This document shows positions 13,466 through 23,790 of a stretch of 64,000 nucleotides of DNA, piece by piece (position 1 is the stretch's first letter; each line of letters opens with the position of its first letter). A model generated the notes under the pieces. The model had not been told where the DNA came from. It ran no database searches and worked only from the letters and a program-made list of their open reading frames with translations. The DNA comes from Cristatella mucedo. Taxonomy: Eukaryota; Bryozoa; Phylactolaemata; Cristatellidae. Position numbers and translations under genes: made by a program. The DNA is taken from the NCBI GenBank assembly GCA_009760855.2, contig WPIO01000021.1:2304501-2368500 (forward strand), read 5' to 3'.

Positions 13466-13965
13466 TTTTATTAAATGCCGGCGGGAGCTGCATTTTTTGG
13501 GAGGCGTATTTGGTTATCGGGATATCGGTATTCAAATCGTTGTCTGTCAAAATGCCTAGCTACTGCCCACGTGATTTGTACTATGTAGCGTGGAGGATAA
13601 TCACTTTGTCGATACTACAAGGTAATGCTTGCACAAGCATTGCCTCAGTGTGTCAGCCATTTTCCTTTACGGCCGGGGTTCTTATCCACAAACTCTGGAG
13701 GGCTGCTCCAATGCTGCTTTAGCCTGTGAATCCATCATTCCAGAATGTTAAAGCCTCCTTAAACAGGCCTCTTTGCCAGCGAGTGCATTGCAATTGTAGG
13801 TAGTCCTTAGCAACGACTGTGTGGATCTCCTCAGTGACTCTAAGCACTTACTACTTTCTTTGTAATTCGACCCAAAGTCTGCCCATCAAGAAAATTTTGT
13901 GTGCATCACCTGCTGCTACAGCTTCTAGTGTGCAATTAGTTTAATACCTGCTTCAGCAGGTCCAG

Positions 13966-14113
13966 CGACTGAAGGTTTGGACCTTCGCTTAAGGTTCTCG
14001 CCCCGACCGGCGGTCTGGCCGAGGTCGTGGGCTCGACGCTCCGAGGCATAGGTGAAGCCCCTGAATACAGATTAAGTTCTCTTAGGGTGCTGTACAAATG
14101 AAATATATGTATT
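13966..14113 (+). mobile_element. SINE-2, tRNA-like head with L2-like tail
   Basis: The head carries an A-box-like GCTTAAGGTTCTCGCC and a B-box-like GGGCTCGACGCTCC. The 3' part reads GAAGCCCCTGAATACAGATT then AAGTTCTCTTAGGGTGCTG, matching the L2 LINE terminus in order and spacing. The tail then becomes AT-rich. Confidence 0.75.
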
Positions 14114-14559
14114 TCTATATACAAGGTCGTTGATTTCGCTGAGCCTGACTTGGTTGGTAGGGAACGGCCATTGACCGGCGTGTTAGTCAGTCCCCCAGCT
14201 AAGAACGTCGGCTCGTCACAAGTGTGCATCCAAGAAAAGTCATTTAGACGTGTTCGGCGATCTTTAATTTTTGTAAGGGAACGATTGAGGCTTTTCTTGT
14301 CAACCCACTCAAGTTTTCTCGTCCTGCAAGCACTGAACACACAGGCCTGGCCCGCAGCAAAGCAGTCTTCCTCATTCCTGAGTGGCTCACATGAGAGGGA
14401 TGCACTGCCTGAGGCATGCAACGACAGCAGAGAGGCTTCCTTGACGACGTGCTTCTGTAGTGTGGGACACTGCGTATCTGGCTAGTCAAACTCCCGGGAA
14501 GTTGGCTGCGGCGATTCGCTCTAGCACTGTTGCTATAAGCAGTCAAGGGAAAACCCCGA

Positions 14560-15600
14560 GTCCCAGAGGCTCGATGGAGGAGGAGCGACGTAGACGCTGG
14601 CTGCATTTGCGGCAGCCACGGTACGCAACGCGGTACGCAACGCGGCCGCCCATAATAAGGCAACCGGCGCCGGCCGGCTGGTCCAGCTGGCGCCGCCCCG
14701 TACGCGCCGTGCAGGCGATAATTTTCGTGGAAGAGACCTTCGCGCTCTCCATTTATAAATTCATCGTCGCGCATTTAGGCAGCAGATCGGGTCGGGCAGC
14801 TGGCTTGCCGCACAGCTGCGGCGTACGGTGGCGGTACGGACGCGCCATTGAGCGCTCGCCTAGCGAGCGTCCGACCTTAAGTGCTCTCGCCAATCGCCGA
14901 TAGGACTCGCTTGCAGCAGCCGCTTTGCTGTGCGCTCAGGTCGGCATGGTAAGGGCGGCTGTATTGGCGAGCGGCGCTGAGCTCATCAATTGTGCAACTG
15001 TGCGAGCCCCGATGCGAGGATGCAGCAGCGGCGGTGGCGGCGGCGACGCCGCTCTCTCGTTCTCCTTTCCCGTCCGCGGGCCAAGTCAAGGCGACGCAGT
15101 CGGCCGTAGTAGCTCACTCGCGCATTTCAACGTCGAACGGAGCAGAGCGTGAACGCCCGGGAAAACTGGCCGCCCGATTCTACAGGAACTTCTCGTTCGG
15201 ACCCTCACGGCGGCGACGGACGACGAATTCTGACGAGCTTCCGGCTAGCGTCATCGCCTGCCGGTCTTCGCCGCTGCTGAAACGTCGCGCGGCGGCGGCT
15301 GAAGCGTCGCGCGGCCGGCTCCTGTTTGTGCTGCCTCTGCACTGCCCAGTTCCTCTTTGTTTGAACGAACTCGCCTAATTAAGTTTGCCGGGCTTCGACC
15401 TATATCCTAAAGGGTTCGGCAACGCGGTCGCAGTAATCCCCGTCGGGGGTAGGCGGTGGACGCGCCGGGCGGCAGGCGGGCCCGGCGGTGTAGCACGGTC
15501 AACGGCGAGCCGTCGCGTCTTTATCGAACCGTGTCGAAAACTTCGCCAAAAGGCACCTCTGTACATATGCCATAGGTCTCAAAGCCGGTACGTTACCCGA
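14560..15600. other. CpG-island-like block
   Basis: CpG-dense sequence with two direct copies of GGTACGCAACGCGG at 14620-14646 and a GGC/GCC repeat near 15031-15050. It could be a promoter. The overlapping frames on both strands have no recognisable domain. Confidence 0.45.
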
Positions 15601-15984
15601 ACAGAGTACCAGCATCTGGCACTGTACGAGCCATTTATGTCACGCGGTGCATTTCGGCGTGCTAGTGCGACCATGTGTACAGAGACCGTGTGTCAACTTG
15701 TTAAGGCCCATCAAGCAGACGGCAGAAAATTCAAGCAACGTCGCGCCCGCGCATTATTGGCAGCAGCTTTGTCTGCTAGAAAACTTGATGGAAAATGGTA
15801 GCCTCGCTGCTTTAGTGTCTATTTGCTCAGATGAGGAATAACCTTCAATCTTGAAATACAAAACCAAGTAACGCGGTTATCAAAAGCACGCGGAATCGCT
15901 ATTTCCTAATGCAGCACAATCAAACGTTCGCTCTCAACTAAGAAAATTCTGCCGCTCTGCCTTGGCAATGGCATAAGGTGATGG

Positions 15985-16062
15985 ACTTGAACGATCGTGG
16001 TCGTGGGCTGAAGCCCTGCGGCATATATATAGCTCTTGCACAGAGATTAAGTTTTCTTAGTT
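15985..16062 (+). mobile_element. SINE-2 fragment
   Basis: It has a B-box-like GTCGTGGGCTGAAGCCCTGC then CAGAGATTAAGTTTTCTTAG. The A-box part and final tail are eroded. Confidence 0.55.
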
Positions 16063-16084
16063 CGCAATGAAAAGAAAATTCGAC

Positions 16085-16235
16085 TCTCGCGATAGACAAG
16101 CCTAGCTGCAGAGTTTTGCATCGACTGCGTTTTGCATCGATAAGCCTTACTGCACCGGCCGGAGGACCTGCAAACAACGAGCTGCGGAAGTCGAGATGGG
16201 GGTGTAAAAGAGACACGCGGAATAACTTGGAGTCT
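16085..16235 (-). mobile_element. L2 LINE internal fragment
   Basis: The reverse sense matches the part of the L2 ORF encoding [13 protein letters not shown]: the plus strand reads GACAAGCCTAGCTGCAGAG, as at 62600. A short internal duplication of TTTTGCATCGA occurs near 16115-16140. Confidence 0.7.
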
Positions 16236-16554
16236 GGAAAAGTGCACGAACTCCCGGCCAAGTAACCCAGTTTCTAGGGCCTTTTTTGGGCTGCTTGCTA
16301 GCTGGGCACCGCTTTCCTTTTCTGACGCAACCACCAAGTGTGCGTGCTGAAACTAAAGGCTTCGCGGTAGTAAGGAAGTGAACGGCAGCAGGAGCGAGTG
16401 AGATCTGACGTCACAGCCGATATCTGACGCGGTCGTCCGTCTGCAGGTATACTCGGCTCAGACAGCATCCAAGGTTAATGCGACGACATAGCTGTCGGTA
16501 AATTGACATTTCAATGACGCCGACAGAAAACATTATACCCACCTGAGCCTCAGA

Positions 16555-16640
16555 AATAATGATAATAATAATGATACATTTTTATAGCGTCTTCAGAGAA
16601 CTCAATCTTTTTCTAGGCACTTTCCATTTGCTCCAAAGGA
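16555..16640 (-). mobile_element. L2 LINE extreme 3' end
   Basis: A (AAT)n-like tail at 16555-16575 is followed by a diverged reverse L2 terminus (CAGAGAACTCAATCTTTTTC) and then TTTGCTCCAAAGG. Confidence 0.7.
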
Positions 16641-17060
16641 AGCGCGATCGAGTTAGTCGTAGCGCGCTCAATGTCGGCGATCGTAACGCAGTTAGAAATG
16701 CGACAGCTGATCGAAACCTTTACTCGACCACGACGCACGCACGCACGACGCACGCACGTACGCACGCATGCATACATTCTCTCTCGCGCTGGCCGACTCT
16801 AACTTGCCTCCGGCGTGCTTCTATATTTCGTCTCCCGCCCGTCGTCCCAGCCCTTCTGAGGCTTCTGGCCGCTCACGCCAGTTGACGACGAGATCTCCGG
16901 GCGAGCGAGCTGACGCGAAGCCCGACGAAGGCTTTCGTAGCGCAGTCGAAAGAGCATGGCCTTTGCACGAGCTCTTTCTCGGCGGCGGCGGCCGCTTCGC
17001 GCCGCCAACGCCTGCTGGGCGCCCGCTCCGCGCGCGCTTGCGCAACTGCTTTAATGCTGT
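16640..17060. other. CpG-rich block with ACGC repeat
   Basis: An (ACGC)n-type run lies at about 16730-16770, followed by CpG-dense sequence to about 17045. No exon is recognised. Confidence 0.4.
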
Positions 17061-17118
17061 CGTATCTGAGTTGAATATGAACAACTGGACGCTGTTGCTC
17101 TAGCTGTGCCGCTACTAA

Positions 17119-17120
<2 letters not shown>

Positions 17121-17154
<34 letters not shown>
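17121..17154. repeat. (CTG)n trinucleotide repeat
   Basis: Eleven uninterrupted CTG units. The plus frame would be poly-Leu and the minus frame poly-Ser. Neither sits in a convincing gene. Confidence 0.9.
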
Positions 17155-17159
17155 GCTGG

Positions 17160-18640
17160 TCTGCTGCGGTACCTGCTATGCTGGCTGTGCGCACGCGGCG
17201 GATAGTAGAAAGGCATGCACCTGCGAAACTGATTGCCAGTCCGTGAGACACTGTGGCGCACCCGAGTTCAACTGACATGGTCGCGGTGGTCTCCAAACAG
17301 GCAAAATCGCGTCGCTGACAATAAGAAGGCGGAATGCGAGGTGAGAACGCTATATGGCTGCAAACTGAAGGACTGTGGATGAATTCACTTCTCTGCAGAC
17401 GGCATCCTCTCTTTCAATAAAAAAAAGGACGAGCGATTGACGTTTCTGTAGTAACAGAGCTGGGTAGGTGTGGATAAATTCCAAGCATTTCTATCAAAGT
17501 TTACTTTAGTTTTGCCTTTGACTCTGAACAAGCAAGCAGCGCGTCGGTGCCGGCGTCTGCTGCTAGTGTGCAGCCCTTGAACTCAGCTGCTCGAAAAAAC
17601 GCCGTGCTTTACGCGTTAAAATGCTTAATTCTCTCAGGTAGCTAGCATGAAAAAGATGGTCTACGGTAGCAGTGCGCGGTAAAGGTTGCCGGCTAAGGAA
17701 CGCACCGAGTATATTATGGAGCTATTGCGCACGCCCTTTTGCACAGACAGTTTCGCACGAGGAAGCAAGAGATTTTCGTTTTGCTCCTCTCGGGAATCGA
17801 TGCCGCAGAAGTGGCATGGCGCGCGCGCCGGCGCCTTCGCGACTACATCTCCGCTATCTTCCTAAAGCTGTCTGCCATTCTTTTGAGACATGCAAGGAAG
17901 CGCCACGCCTCCGAAGTGCTACACGACACGAAGTGCGGCCCGGGGGCCCACGAGTGAGCAGCCAACTAGTGTGCGGCCTTGACCTTGGTTGCAGCAGCAT
18001 TGCCTCGTTACGTTAAGGTGGCGAGATCCGGACGCGCGATCCGACTGCACAGGGCCGCCCTGAAAGTAGCAGCATAGGTCGCGATGTCGACGAAGATATC
18101 TTTCTTGGTCGAAAGCATTCGATCAGCCACCGAAGGCAGCAGCTCTTTCTTTGCTATTTCTATGTTGATTTGCCATCTCTTCCAGTCTCAGTCATATTTA
18201 CCAAAAATGACTGTGCGATGTAGTGCAGAAAGAAAACTATAGAGCGCGCAAGTAGGCAAACTTCGCGAGCATCCGCAGACAGTGTGTCTGGGTGAGCGGA
18301 TGTCTGCTAGCAGCGTGTTCCGAAGTAGCGCGGGCTCCGCGGCGGCGGCTTCGACCGCGAAAAGAAAGCTTTCATGCACAATAGCTAGTTACGGGAAGAG
18401 CTACCGGACTGTTAAACCAAGTATTTTCCAAATTAGTTGTCTGAAAGACAGCTGAATGCCATATCGTTCGGATTGCACTGGTGCAGCCACAGTGCGGCTG
18501 GTTCCGGCGCTGCTGCCAGATGCCATCCCAAGAAGCTGCGACCGCACTACAGAAACCGCAAGTCGACAGCTGCTGAGCCCAGTGTAGCATACGCAGAGCG
18601 CCGGTAGCGGCGGAAATGCCGCACAAATGCCTTCGAGAAT
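17160..18640. other. Unassigned DNA
   Basis: No gene recognised. Open frames are short and lack known motifs. Confidence 0.35.
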
Positions 18641-19640
18641 GTCCTCAGCTACGGTTAGCCGAAGCGAACTGCCACAAGCGTGCCTAGTCGACACGAAGCG
18701 GCGGTGAATAAATGAACGCAACCTGGCGGCGCGCGGGGACCTCCAGGTTCTGCTGCTGCTGCTGCTGTAGCGGTACGACGGCCGGAGCGTTGCGGCGCGT
18801 TCGCCGAAACGCTCGACGCTCACTCGTCGCATCGCGTTTGCTCTCTCGTCCACCAAGCGACGCCCATCTCTGCGAGGCGCAGCCGGCCTGCAGTCGGGCC
18901 AGGCGAGCCGCCGTCTAGCATTTGCAGGAAGCCAGCGCTTGTTTTCCACTCATCCGCTGCGCTCGCTGCTGAAAAGGGCAACTCTCACGACCTTATTTTC
19001 ACCGGAGATCTTCCGCGGGCGCAGCGGCAGATGGGTCGAGGACGCGCGACAGCGAGGCTCGCTCTCCGGAGCTGGCCAATAGAGCCATCGCAGTCGAGCG
19101 GGCTTCGGCTGGTCTGGGAGCAGAAAGGCGGCGCGCTCGCTGTTTCCCTCTTCGCGAGCCCAGCCGGAGCGACCCGCCGAAGCGCGAGCGGACGAGCGAG
19201 CTTTGCTCTCGCTGCAGTCGTCGTCGGTCGGCCAGCAGCCCGCGAGCGCGTGCGCGGGATCGCGTCTTCCGGACCGCGGCGCGGGTGCGGACAGCGGCTA
19301 GGGGGCGCTGGCAAGCCGTCGCGTTCGCGGCTGGCAGGCGGGTGGGCACAGGAGAAGGGGAGGCGGGCTGGAGAGCCGGGCCGAGAGGCTCGCGCCGGCA
19401 GGCCAGGACGCGCGAGCATTTAATAGGCGGGTGAGGGAGGCGAGGCCAGCTGAGTGGGCAGCCGCGTCCGCCGTTCAATGGCCGCCTGTGGCGATTGGCT
19501 GGCAAAGCGGACAACAAAGAGCGGCCGCGATGGGCGTTGCTTGCTCCCATTTGCCGTTGCGGGCTTGTTTGTTTATCGGTCCGACCGGTCCCTTGCGCGC
19601 GACAACAATAAATGTTCGCACGTTCTCGCTGAATAAATAC
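18640..19640. other. CpG-island-like block
   Basis: CpG-dense, with overlapping long frames on both strands (for example 18999-19733 minus and 19031-19423 plus). These are Arg/Ala-rich and have no domain. It is probably regulatory DNA upstream of the TATA box at 19888. Confidence 0.45.
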
Positions 19641-19846
19641 GGGCTCAAATAGCGATCTATTTTCCAAAAGGAGTCTCGCAGTGCAAATTTCATTATGTCC
19701 ACATCGTAGTCTCCGATGGGCTCTCGCATTCACGCTGGGATAATGATGGCGGGGCGGTGTTTTCGGCGATTGTTTTCTCGAGCGATTCTACTGGTCTGAG
19801 CGGAGTCACACCCACCGGACATCAAATCAAATTACGTATCCCGCTT

Positions 19847-19893
19847 ATGCGCACGCGCGCGTGCGCGCGCGTGCGTGTCCGTGTGTGTATATA
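19847..19893. repeat. Alternating purine-pyrimidine tract (Z-DNA-prone)
   Basis: Near-perfect alternation of CG/CA/TG steps (GCGCACGCGCGCGTGCGCGC and onward) runs straight into the TATA box. Such tracts can adopt Z-DNA under negative supercoiling behind RNA polymerase. Confidence 0.7.
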
Positions 19894-19895
19894 GG
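19888..19895 (+). promoter_or_regulatory. Candidate TATA box
   Basis: TATATAGG inside a CpG-rich domain predicts transcription starting near 19915-19922. The candidate signal-sequence exon has its first in-frame ATG at 20304, giving a 5' UTR of about 380 nt. Confidence 0.4.
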
Positions 19896-20303
19896 AACTT
19901 GTGGCCCCCATCGACCGTAATCGGTGTGTGGCGACGCCGCCGCCGCTAGCTTACCAGCGGCTACTACAGCTCAGCAGCCCGACGGAGCGAGCGAGTGAGC
20001 GACGGGTCGCGCGCGCGAACGCGCCAGTCGGCGACCGCCGTTAAGCGATCGCCGCCGAGGGAGACCGGCGCGCGTGCGCGCGCGCGAAGGGGTCGTGCCG
20101 TCGGTGCACTGCAGGATCGGCCGGCTCTGCCTGCTCAAACGTCGCCGCCCCCGTCTCGCCCAGGATCGGCTGAGCGGCGGACCGCAGCGCCTGGCGCTGC
20201 CGCGCGGAGTGACCGCTTGCCCTATGAGCGGCGAGCGGCGAGCGGAGGCTTCGCACTCGGGCCGGCCCGGTATTTTGCGGTGGCGGTGGCGGCGCTCGCG
20301 CCG

Positions 20304-20622
20304 ATGGAGCGAGCACGACGGACGCAGCGGCGGCGCGGCCTCCGCGGCCGTTCGTCAGTCTGCCGAGCCGGCGGCGGCCGCCGCCTAGCTGAGCCGGCGA
20401 TATCCGCCGAGCGATACGCCAGTCGCTGCCGCGGCGGCGGCGGCGGCGTCGCTGTGGCCACGGCAGACTCGCGCTGGCTGACTGGCGTGTGCGTCGGCTG
20501 CCTGCTGCTACTAGCGCGCTGCGGCGCGGCGGCGGCTGCGGCTCAGCCGAGAGAGCCGGCGGTCACGCTCGGCGTCACACCGTCGACTCAAGTCCGGGAT
20601 GGGTCGTCCGACTTCGCTCAAG
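20304..20622 (+). CDS. Candidate first coding exon of a secreted or membrane protein (possible EGF-family ligand)
   Basis: From ATG 20304 the frame is open for 106 codons up to a donor-like CAAG|GTACG at 20622/20623 (phase 1). Residues 1-57 are Arg/Gly-rich. Residues about 58-82 form a good signal-sequence core (WLTGVCVGCLLLLARCG followed by Ala residues) ending near AAAQP, a plausible cleavage context. A short polar linker follows (PREPAVTLGVTPSTQ ... SSDFAQ). The 57-residue stretch before the hydrophobic core is unusually long for a signal peptide, so translation may start elsewhere or the core may act as an internal or anchor signal. Phase 1 matches the acceptor of the EGF-like exon at 22210, which would give a very short pro-region before the EGF domain, as in TGF-alpha-type ligands. 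GC-rich DNA makes long frames likely, so this remains a candidate. Confidence 0.35.
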
Positions 20623-22209
20623 GTACGACGGGGCGCTCGCCAGCGCGCGCGCGCGATCGCCAGCGCGGACGCTCGCGCCGCCGCCGCGCGGCGGCGCGAG
20701 CGCCCGGAACCGCGCCGCGAGCGCTCGCTTTGACGCACGCGGAAGAGATTAGGCGCCTACGCTGCCAGCGTCGTCTGCTGACGCCGCTCTTAGGCGGTTC
20801 TTAGGGCGTCTTAACGAGCGCGCCAAGGCCCAAGCGCTATTTGGATACGGCATCTGCGTCCCGGCGAAAATAGGCGAGATAATGCGCGCGCTTAACAACA
20901 GAAGCCGCGCCAGCGTCGCCCGTTACGCCGCCCGCCGCCCGTGCGCCGCCGAGCGTGCGTCGAGGGCGGCTGCCCTACGTCGCCGCGCCGGCTTGCAGCG
21001 GCTGCCCTGCTCCGCGGCTGTGGCCGCTGCGGCGGGCGAGGAGCAGGAAGCGAGTCAGCGCTGATCCGTACTGCGGCAGCCTCGCGGGCTTTTTAAGTCG
21101 CCACGAGCCGCGCTCCGCCGACGAAAATTGACGACCGCCGCGAGGGTAGGGCGACGCAGTCAGTTCCTAGCCCCCGAGTCGGTCGGCGCGCCATCGTTTC
21201 CTCTACCGACTTTCGACGGCGAAGCCAGCCAGCCGGGAGCGCTGCGACTAGTAGTCGAGGCGGGAGTTTGCTGCACCGCCGCCGGCGGCGGTCGACGCTA
21301 TCGCTCAGCCCGCCTCGGGAGCAGAGACCGCAGCCGCTTCGCCCTCCTCCGCGGATTCCGCAGCAGCGAAGCCGCCGTTCTTCGCTTCGTCGAGAGCGGC
21401 GGCCCACGGAACGCGAGCGAGTGCACGGCGGAACGCGCTGGGCCAGCGAGAGCGCGGGCTCCCGCGCGACGGTGCATTATCGAGGGCGGCGCGGCGCGCA
21501 CTAGCAGGCCGCATTTGTCACGCGCGTGCGCGTGCGCTCTCCCTTCCAGGCAATTTGCAGCTGTGACAAAGACAATTAGCTTAAAAAAAATTCCGCCCCT
21601 AGATGCCCTTTTTATGAGCCCACAAAAGGCCAGCGGCGGTCTCGGTCAGCGCGCCATTGTTTGGCGCATACCTGCTTCGAAACTCGCTCAGCGGGCGGCG
21701 CGCCGCGGTCGGCTCCCTTCCCAGTCGGGAACCTTCGGGTCGGATCGATTGGAGTGGAGGGCCACCCGCGGGACAGTGCAGGTGGCTGGCTGGCCGGCCG
21801 GCTGGCCGGCCGCCGCCGCCGCCGCCGAGTCGGCCCCAACTTCCAGCGCCCAGAGCCAGCGCAGCGGCGCAGCTCTGGCTCTGCTTGGGCGGCTGGAGAA
21901 GGGGGCGGGGCGGCGGCGGCGGCTGATGCTCGACCCGACTCGGCGTGACGCGTCTGCCGGAAAGTAGGCGGTTTCGACGAGCGCCGAGCCGCTTAGCGTT
22001 TTGCGGTTCCGTTCGCACGTTCCGCTTCCGCACGCGAGTGTGCTTTTGCTGACGGCCTGCCTACCTGCCCGACTCGCGAAACGAATCGCCGGCGCGGCGA
22101 GACGGCCGGCGGCGAGCGCGCGCGCGCGCGTTGCCTCGCGCTCCACCCCCGCTGGGTGGAAGAGCCGCCGCCGCTGCGCCGCCCGATCATCGCCAGCGAC
22201 TCTTGCCAG

Positions 22210-22312
22210 GGCTCAGAGACTGCAATGCGAAGGAGAAGCGTCGCGCCGCGTGCCTCGACGGCCACTGCGTGTCGCTGCAGACGAGCAGCGTCAACTCCTA
22301 TCTAATCTGCAG
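22210..22312 (+). CDS. Candidate exon for the first half of an EGF-like domain
   Basis: The frame reads LRDCNAKEKRRAACLDGHC and then VSLQTSSVNSYLIC, giving Cys spacing C-x9-C-x4-C-x13-C. This resembles the C1 to C4 part of an EGF domain of the growth-factor ligand type (neuregulin, Spitz, TGF-alpha), with the usual Asp/Asn-Gly before C3 and a Tyr just before C4. The exon stops two bases after the C4 codon at CTGCAG|GTAAGC (22312/22313), a strong donor. EGF-family ligand genes are known to split the domain between C4 and C5. The left boundary is set at CTTGCCAG|GG (22209/22210), a fair acceptor of phase 1, matching the exon ending at 20622. An alternative acceptor lies at 22216. C1-C2 is two residues longer than typical, and the C5-C6 exon was not found in the window. 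Confidence 0.35.
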
Positions 22313-22839
22313 GTAAGCCTCCTCACCGTCGCCACCGTCACCGCACTCGAGCTCCGCTCCTAGACAGCCGCGGTGCGAGGCGGGCGCCACCTCTCGCGGC
22401 CGCCGCCGCCGTTCAGTCAATAGACACGTGCAGGCTTTGGAGGAGGCGGCCGCCGCTGTCGACCGTAAGGGCCGCTCTGATTCTTCCAGACCGCCCGTAT
22501 CGCTCCGCCAGGCTCGACCCCTTCGGGTCAGTGAACGTAGCTGCAAGACACTAGCCATGTCGGCTGCAGGAACAGCCGTCGCGGCTGCGTGACTGGTAGC
22601 AGCAGCCGAGGGCGCAGCCGGATCTTTCTTGAGTCGTAAACTGAGGCACGCGAGAGATGAGAATCCAAAGTCGGCGGGTAACCGCAAGCCACTCCCGAAA
22701 TCCATGTGAGACTGTGGCTGCTTAAGTAGCCTGGAGGTGCTGAGATGACAGCAAAAGTTGCTCCTACGGCGCTAGAGCGCTCCAGCGTCTGAACAGGTTC
22801 CGGGTTTCTGTCAACCTCTTTAGCTTATTTTTCTCACTG

Positions 22840-23094
22840 CATCTCCCTCTCTTCCTGTCTCTCATTCTCTCTCTCTCTCTCGTTTTCTCTCTTTCTCATT
22901 CTCTCTCTCTCTCTCTTCCTGTCTCTCACTCTCTCTCTCTCTCTCTCTCGCTCTCTTGTCGGTCTCACTCAATCTCTCCGTGTCAGTCTCTCGCTCTCTC
23001 TTCCTCTCCCTCTCTCTATGTCTCTCTCTCTCTCTGTATCTCTGTCGCTAATTGTCTCTCCTACTCTGCTCTATGTCACTCTTTCTCAGCTTAG
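22840..23094 (+). repeat. CT-rich tract ending in acceptor-like TTTCTCAGCTTAG
   Basis: About 250 nt of degenerate (CT)n / TCTCTC sequence on the plus strand ends at CACTCTTTCTCAG (23088) and CTTAG (23094). On the plus strand this is an extreme polypyrimidine tract followed by two possible 3' splice sites. It lies 0.5 kb after the donor at 22313. Confidence 0.6.
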
Positions 23095-23322
23095 TCAAAT
23101 GCTGATGGTCGGCGTCATATTTGCGGCTATGTGGTGTGGACGACGCTAGCGTGCGGCCTATACACTCAGGCTCAGGATGGGCCACCCGTCGTCCTTGTGG
23201 GCGAGTCAGACACTAAGTATGTGCACGCAGCAAGCTGGAGTCAGCAGCAGGCGAACTCCCACCGCTACTCGCAGCTCAAACGTTTGTCCGACGTATCCCA
23301 TTCTACTTCCTCCTTTCTCTAA
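23095..23322 (+). other. Open frame after the CT tract, possible exon
   Basis: From the AG at 23093-23094 a frame (phase 0) runs to TAA at 23320-23322. It contains SNADGRRHICGYVVWTTLAC, later VVLVGESDTKYVHAASWSQQ, and a Ser-rich end. Composition is more protein-like than neighbouring frames, but there is no in-frame ATG at the start and no domain I recognise. Its phase does not match the phase-2 donor at 22313, so it cannot simply follow the EGF exon. Confidence 0.2.
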
Positions 23323-23790
23323 TGAGATTCCATCGAGGCCAATATCGAAGGCCGGGGTACGTTGGCAAATGCAAGAATCTCTTCTTGAAACTCACAGCTT
23401 GCGCAGGCGCGAATGGACCTGCGAGCCGTCCGTCGCCTGCAGCCCGCGAGCGCGGACGCGCGTTTCCCGACGCTTGCCATGCTCGGCGGACCGGTCAGTG
23501 CTGCGTAATCGCCGCAGCCACCGCTTGCAACCGTTGCGATTCGCGCCGCCAGCTGCCGCGCTGCGGCTTGGCCGTTCGAAGCCCGGCCGCCGCAGCCGTC
23601 GCCGCCAATGCCGCCGCCGGCGGTAGCGGTTGCTGCGGCTTGTCCGGGCTCGGCACCAGCAGAGGCACCTGGCCGCAGCCGCAGCCGCCGCCGCAGCCGC
23701 CGCCGCAGCAGCTGCCGCTAGTTGTCCGCGCCGCGAACGCGTGCGCCCACGTTCGCGCGCTTTGCTTCCGGCAGGTGCCCGGCCGGCCGA

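Larger units (their letters stand above)
19840..22720. other. Large CpG island containing the EGF-ligand candidate
   Basis: Continuous CpG-dense sequence with CGG/GCC runs (for example near 20430-20450 and 21815-21832) and several (CG)n tracts (20070-20090, 20645-20660, 22117-22130). Long frames on both strands (up to 279 codons at 21128-21967) are Arg/Ala/Pro-rich and treated as chance frames. Confidence 0.55.

Noticed and set aside
14244-14774. 176-codon minus-strand frame at the edge of a CpG block
   Set aside because: A plus-strand frame of similar length overlaps it, and neither has a known motif.
18999-19733. 244-codon minus-strand frame
   Set aside because: CpG-island composition with overlapping plus-strand frames and no recognisable motif.
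21128-21967. 279-codon plus-strand frame between the two EGF-candidate exons
   Set aside because: No ATG near its start, Arg/Ala/Gly-rich composition, equally long frames on the other strand, and no domain. Long frames are expected in DNA this rich in GC.
22001-22363. Alternative frame over the EGF exon with an LPHASVLLLTACLPARLA signal-like start
   Set aside because: It has no ATG, runs through the strong donor at 22313, and lacks cysteine or domain support.
23095-23322. C5-C6 half of the EGF domain directly after the CT tract
   Set aside because: It has CGYVVWTTLAC, but the spacing is nine residues instead of eight, the G-x-x-C ending is missing, and the phase does not match the donor at 22313.
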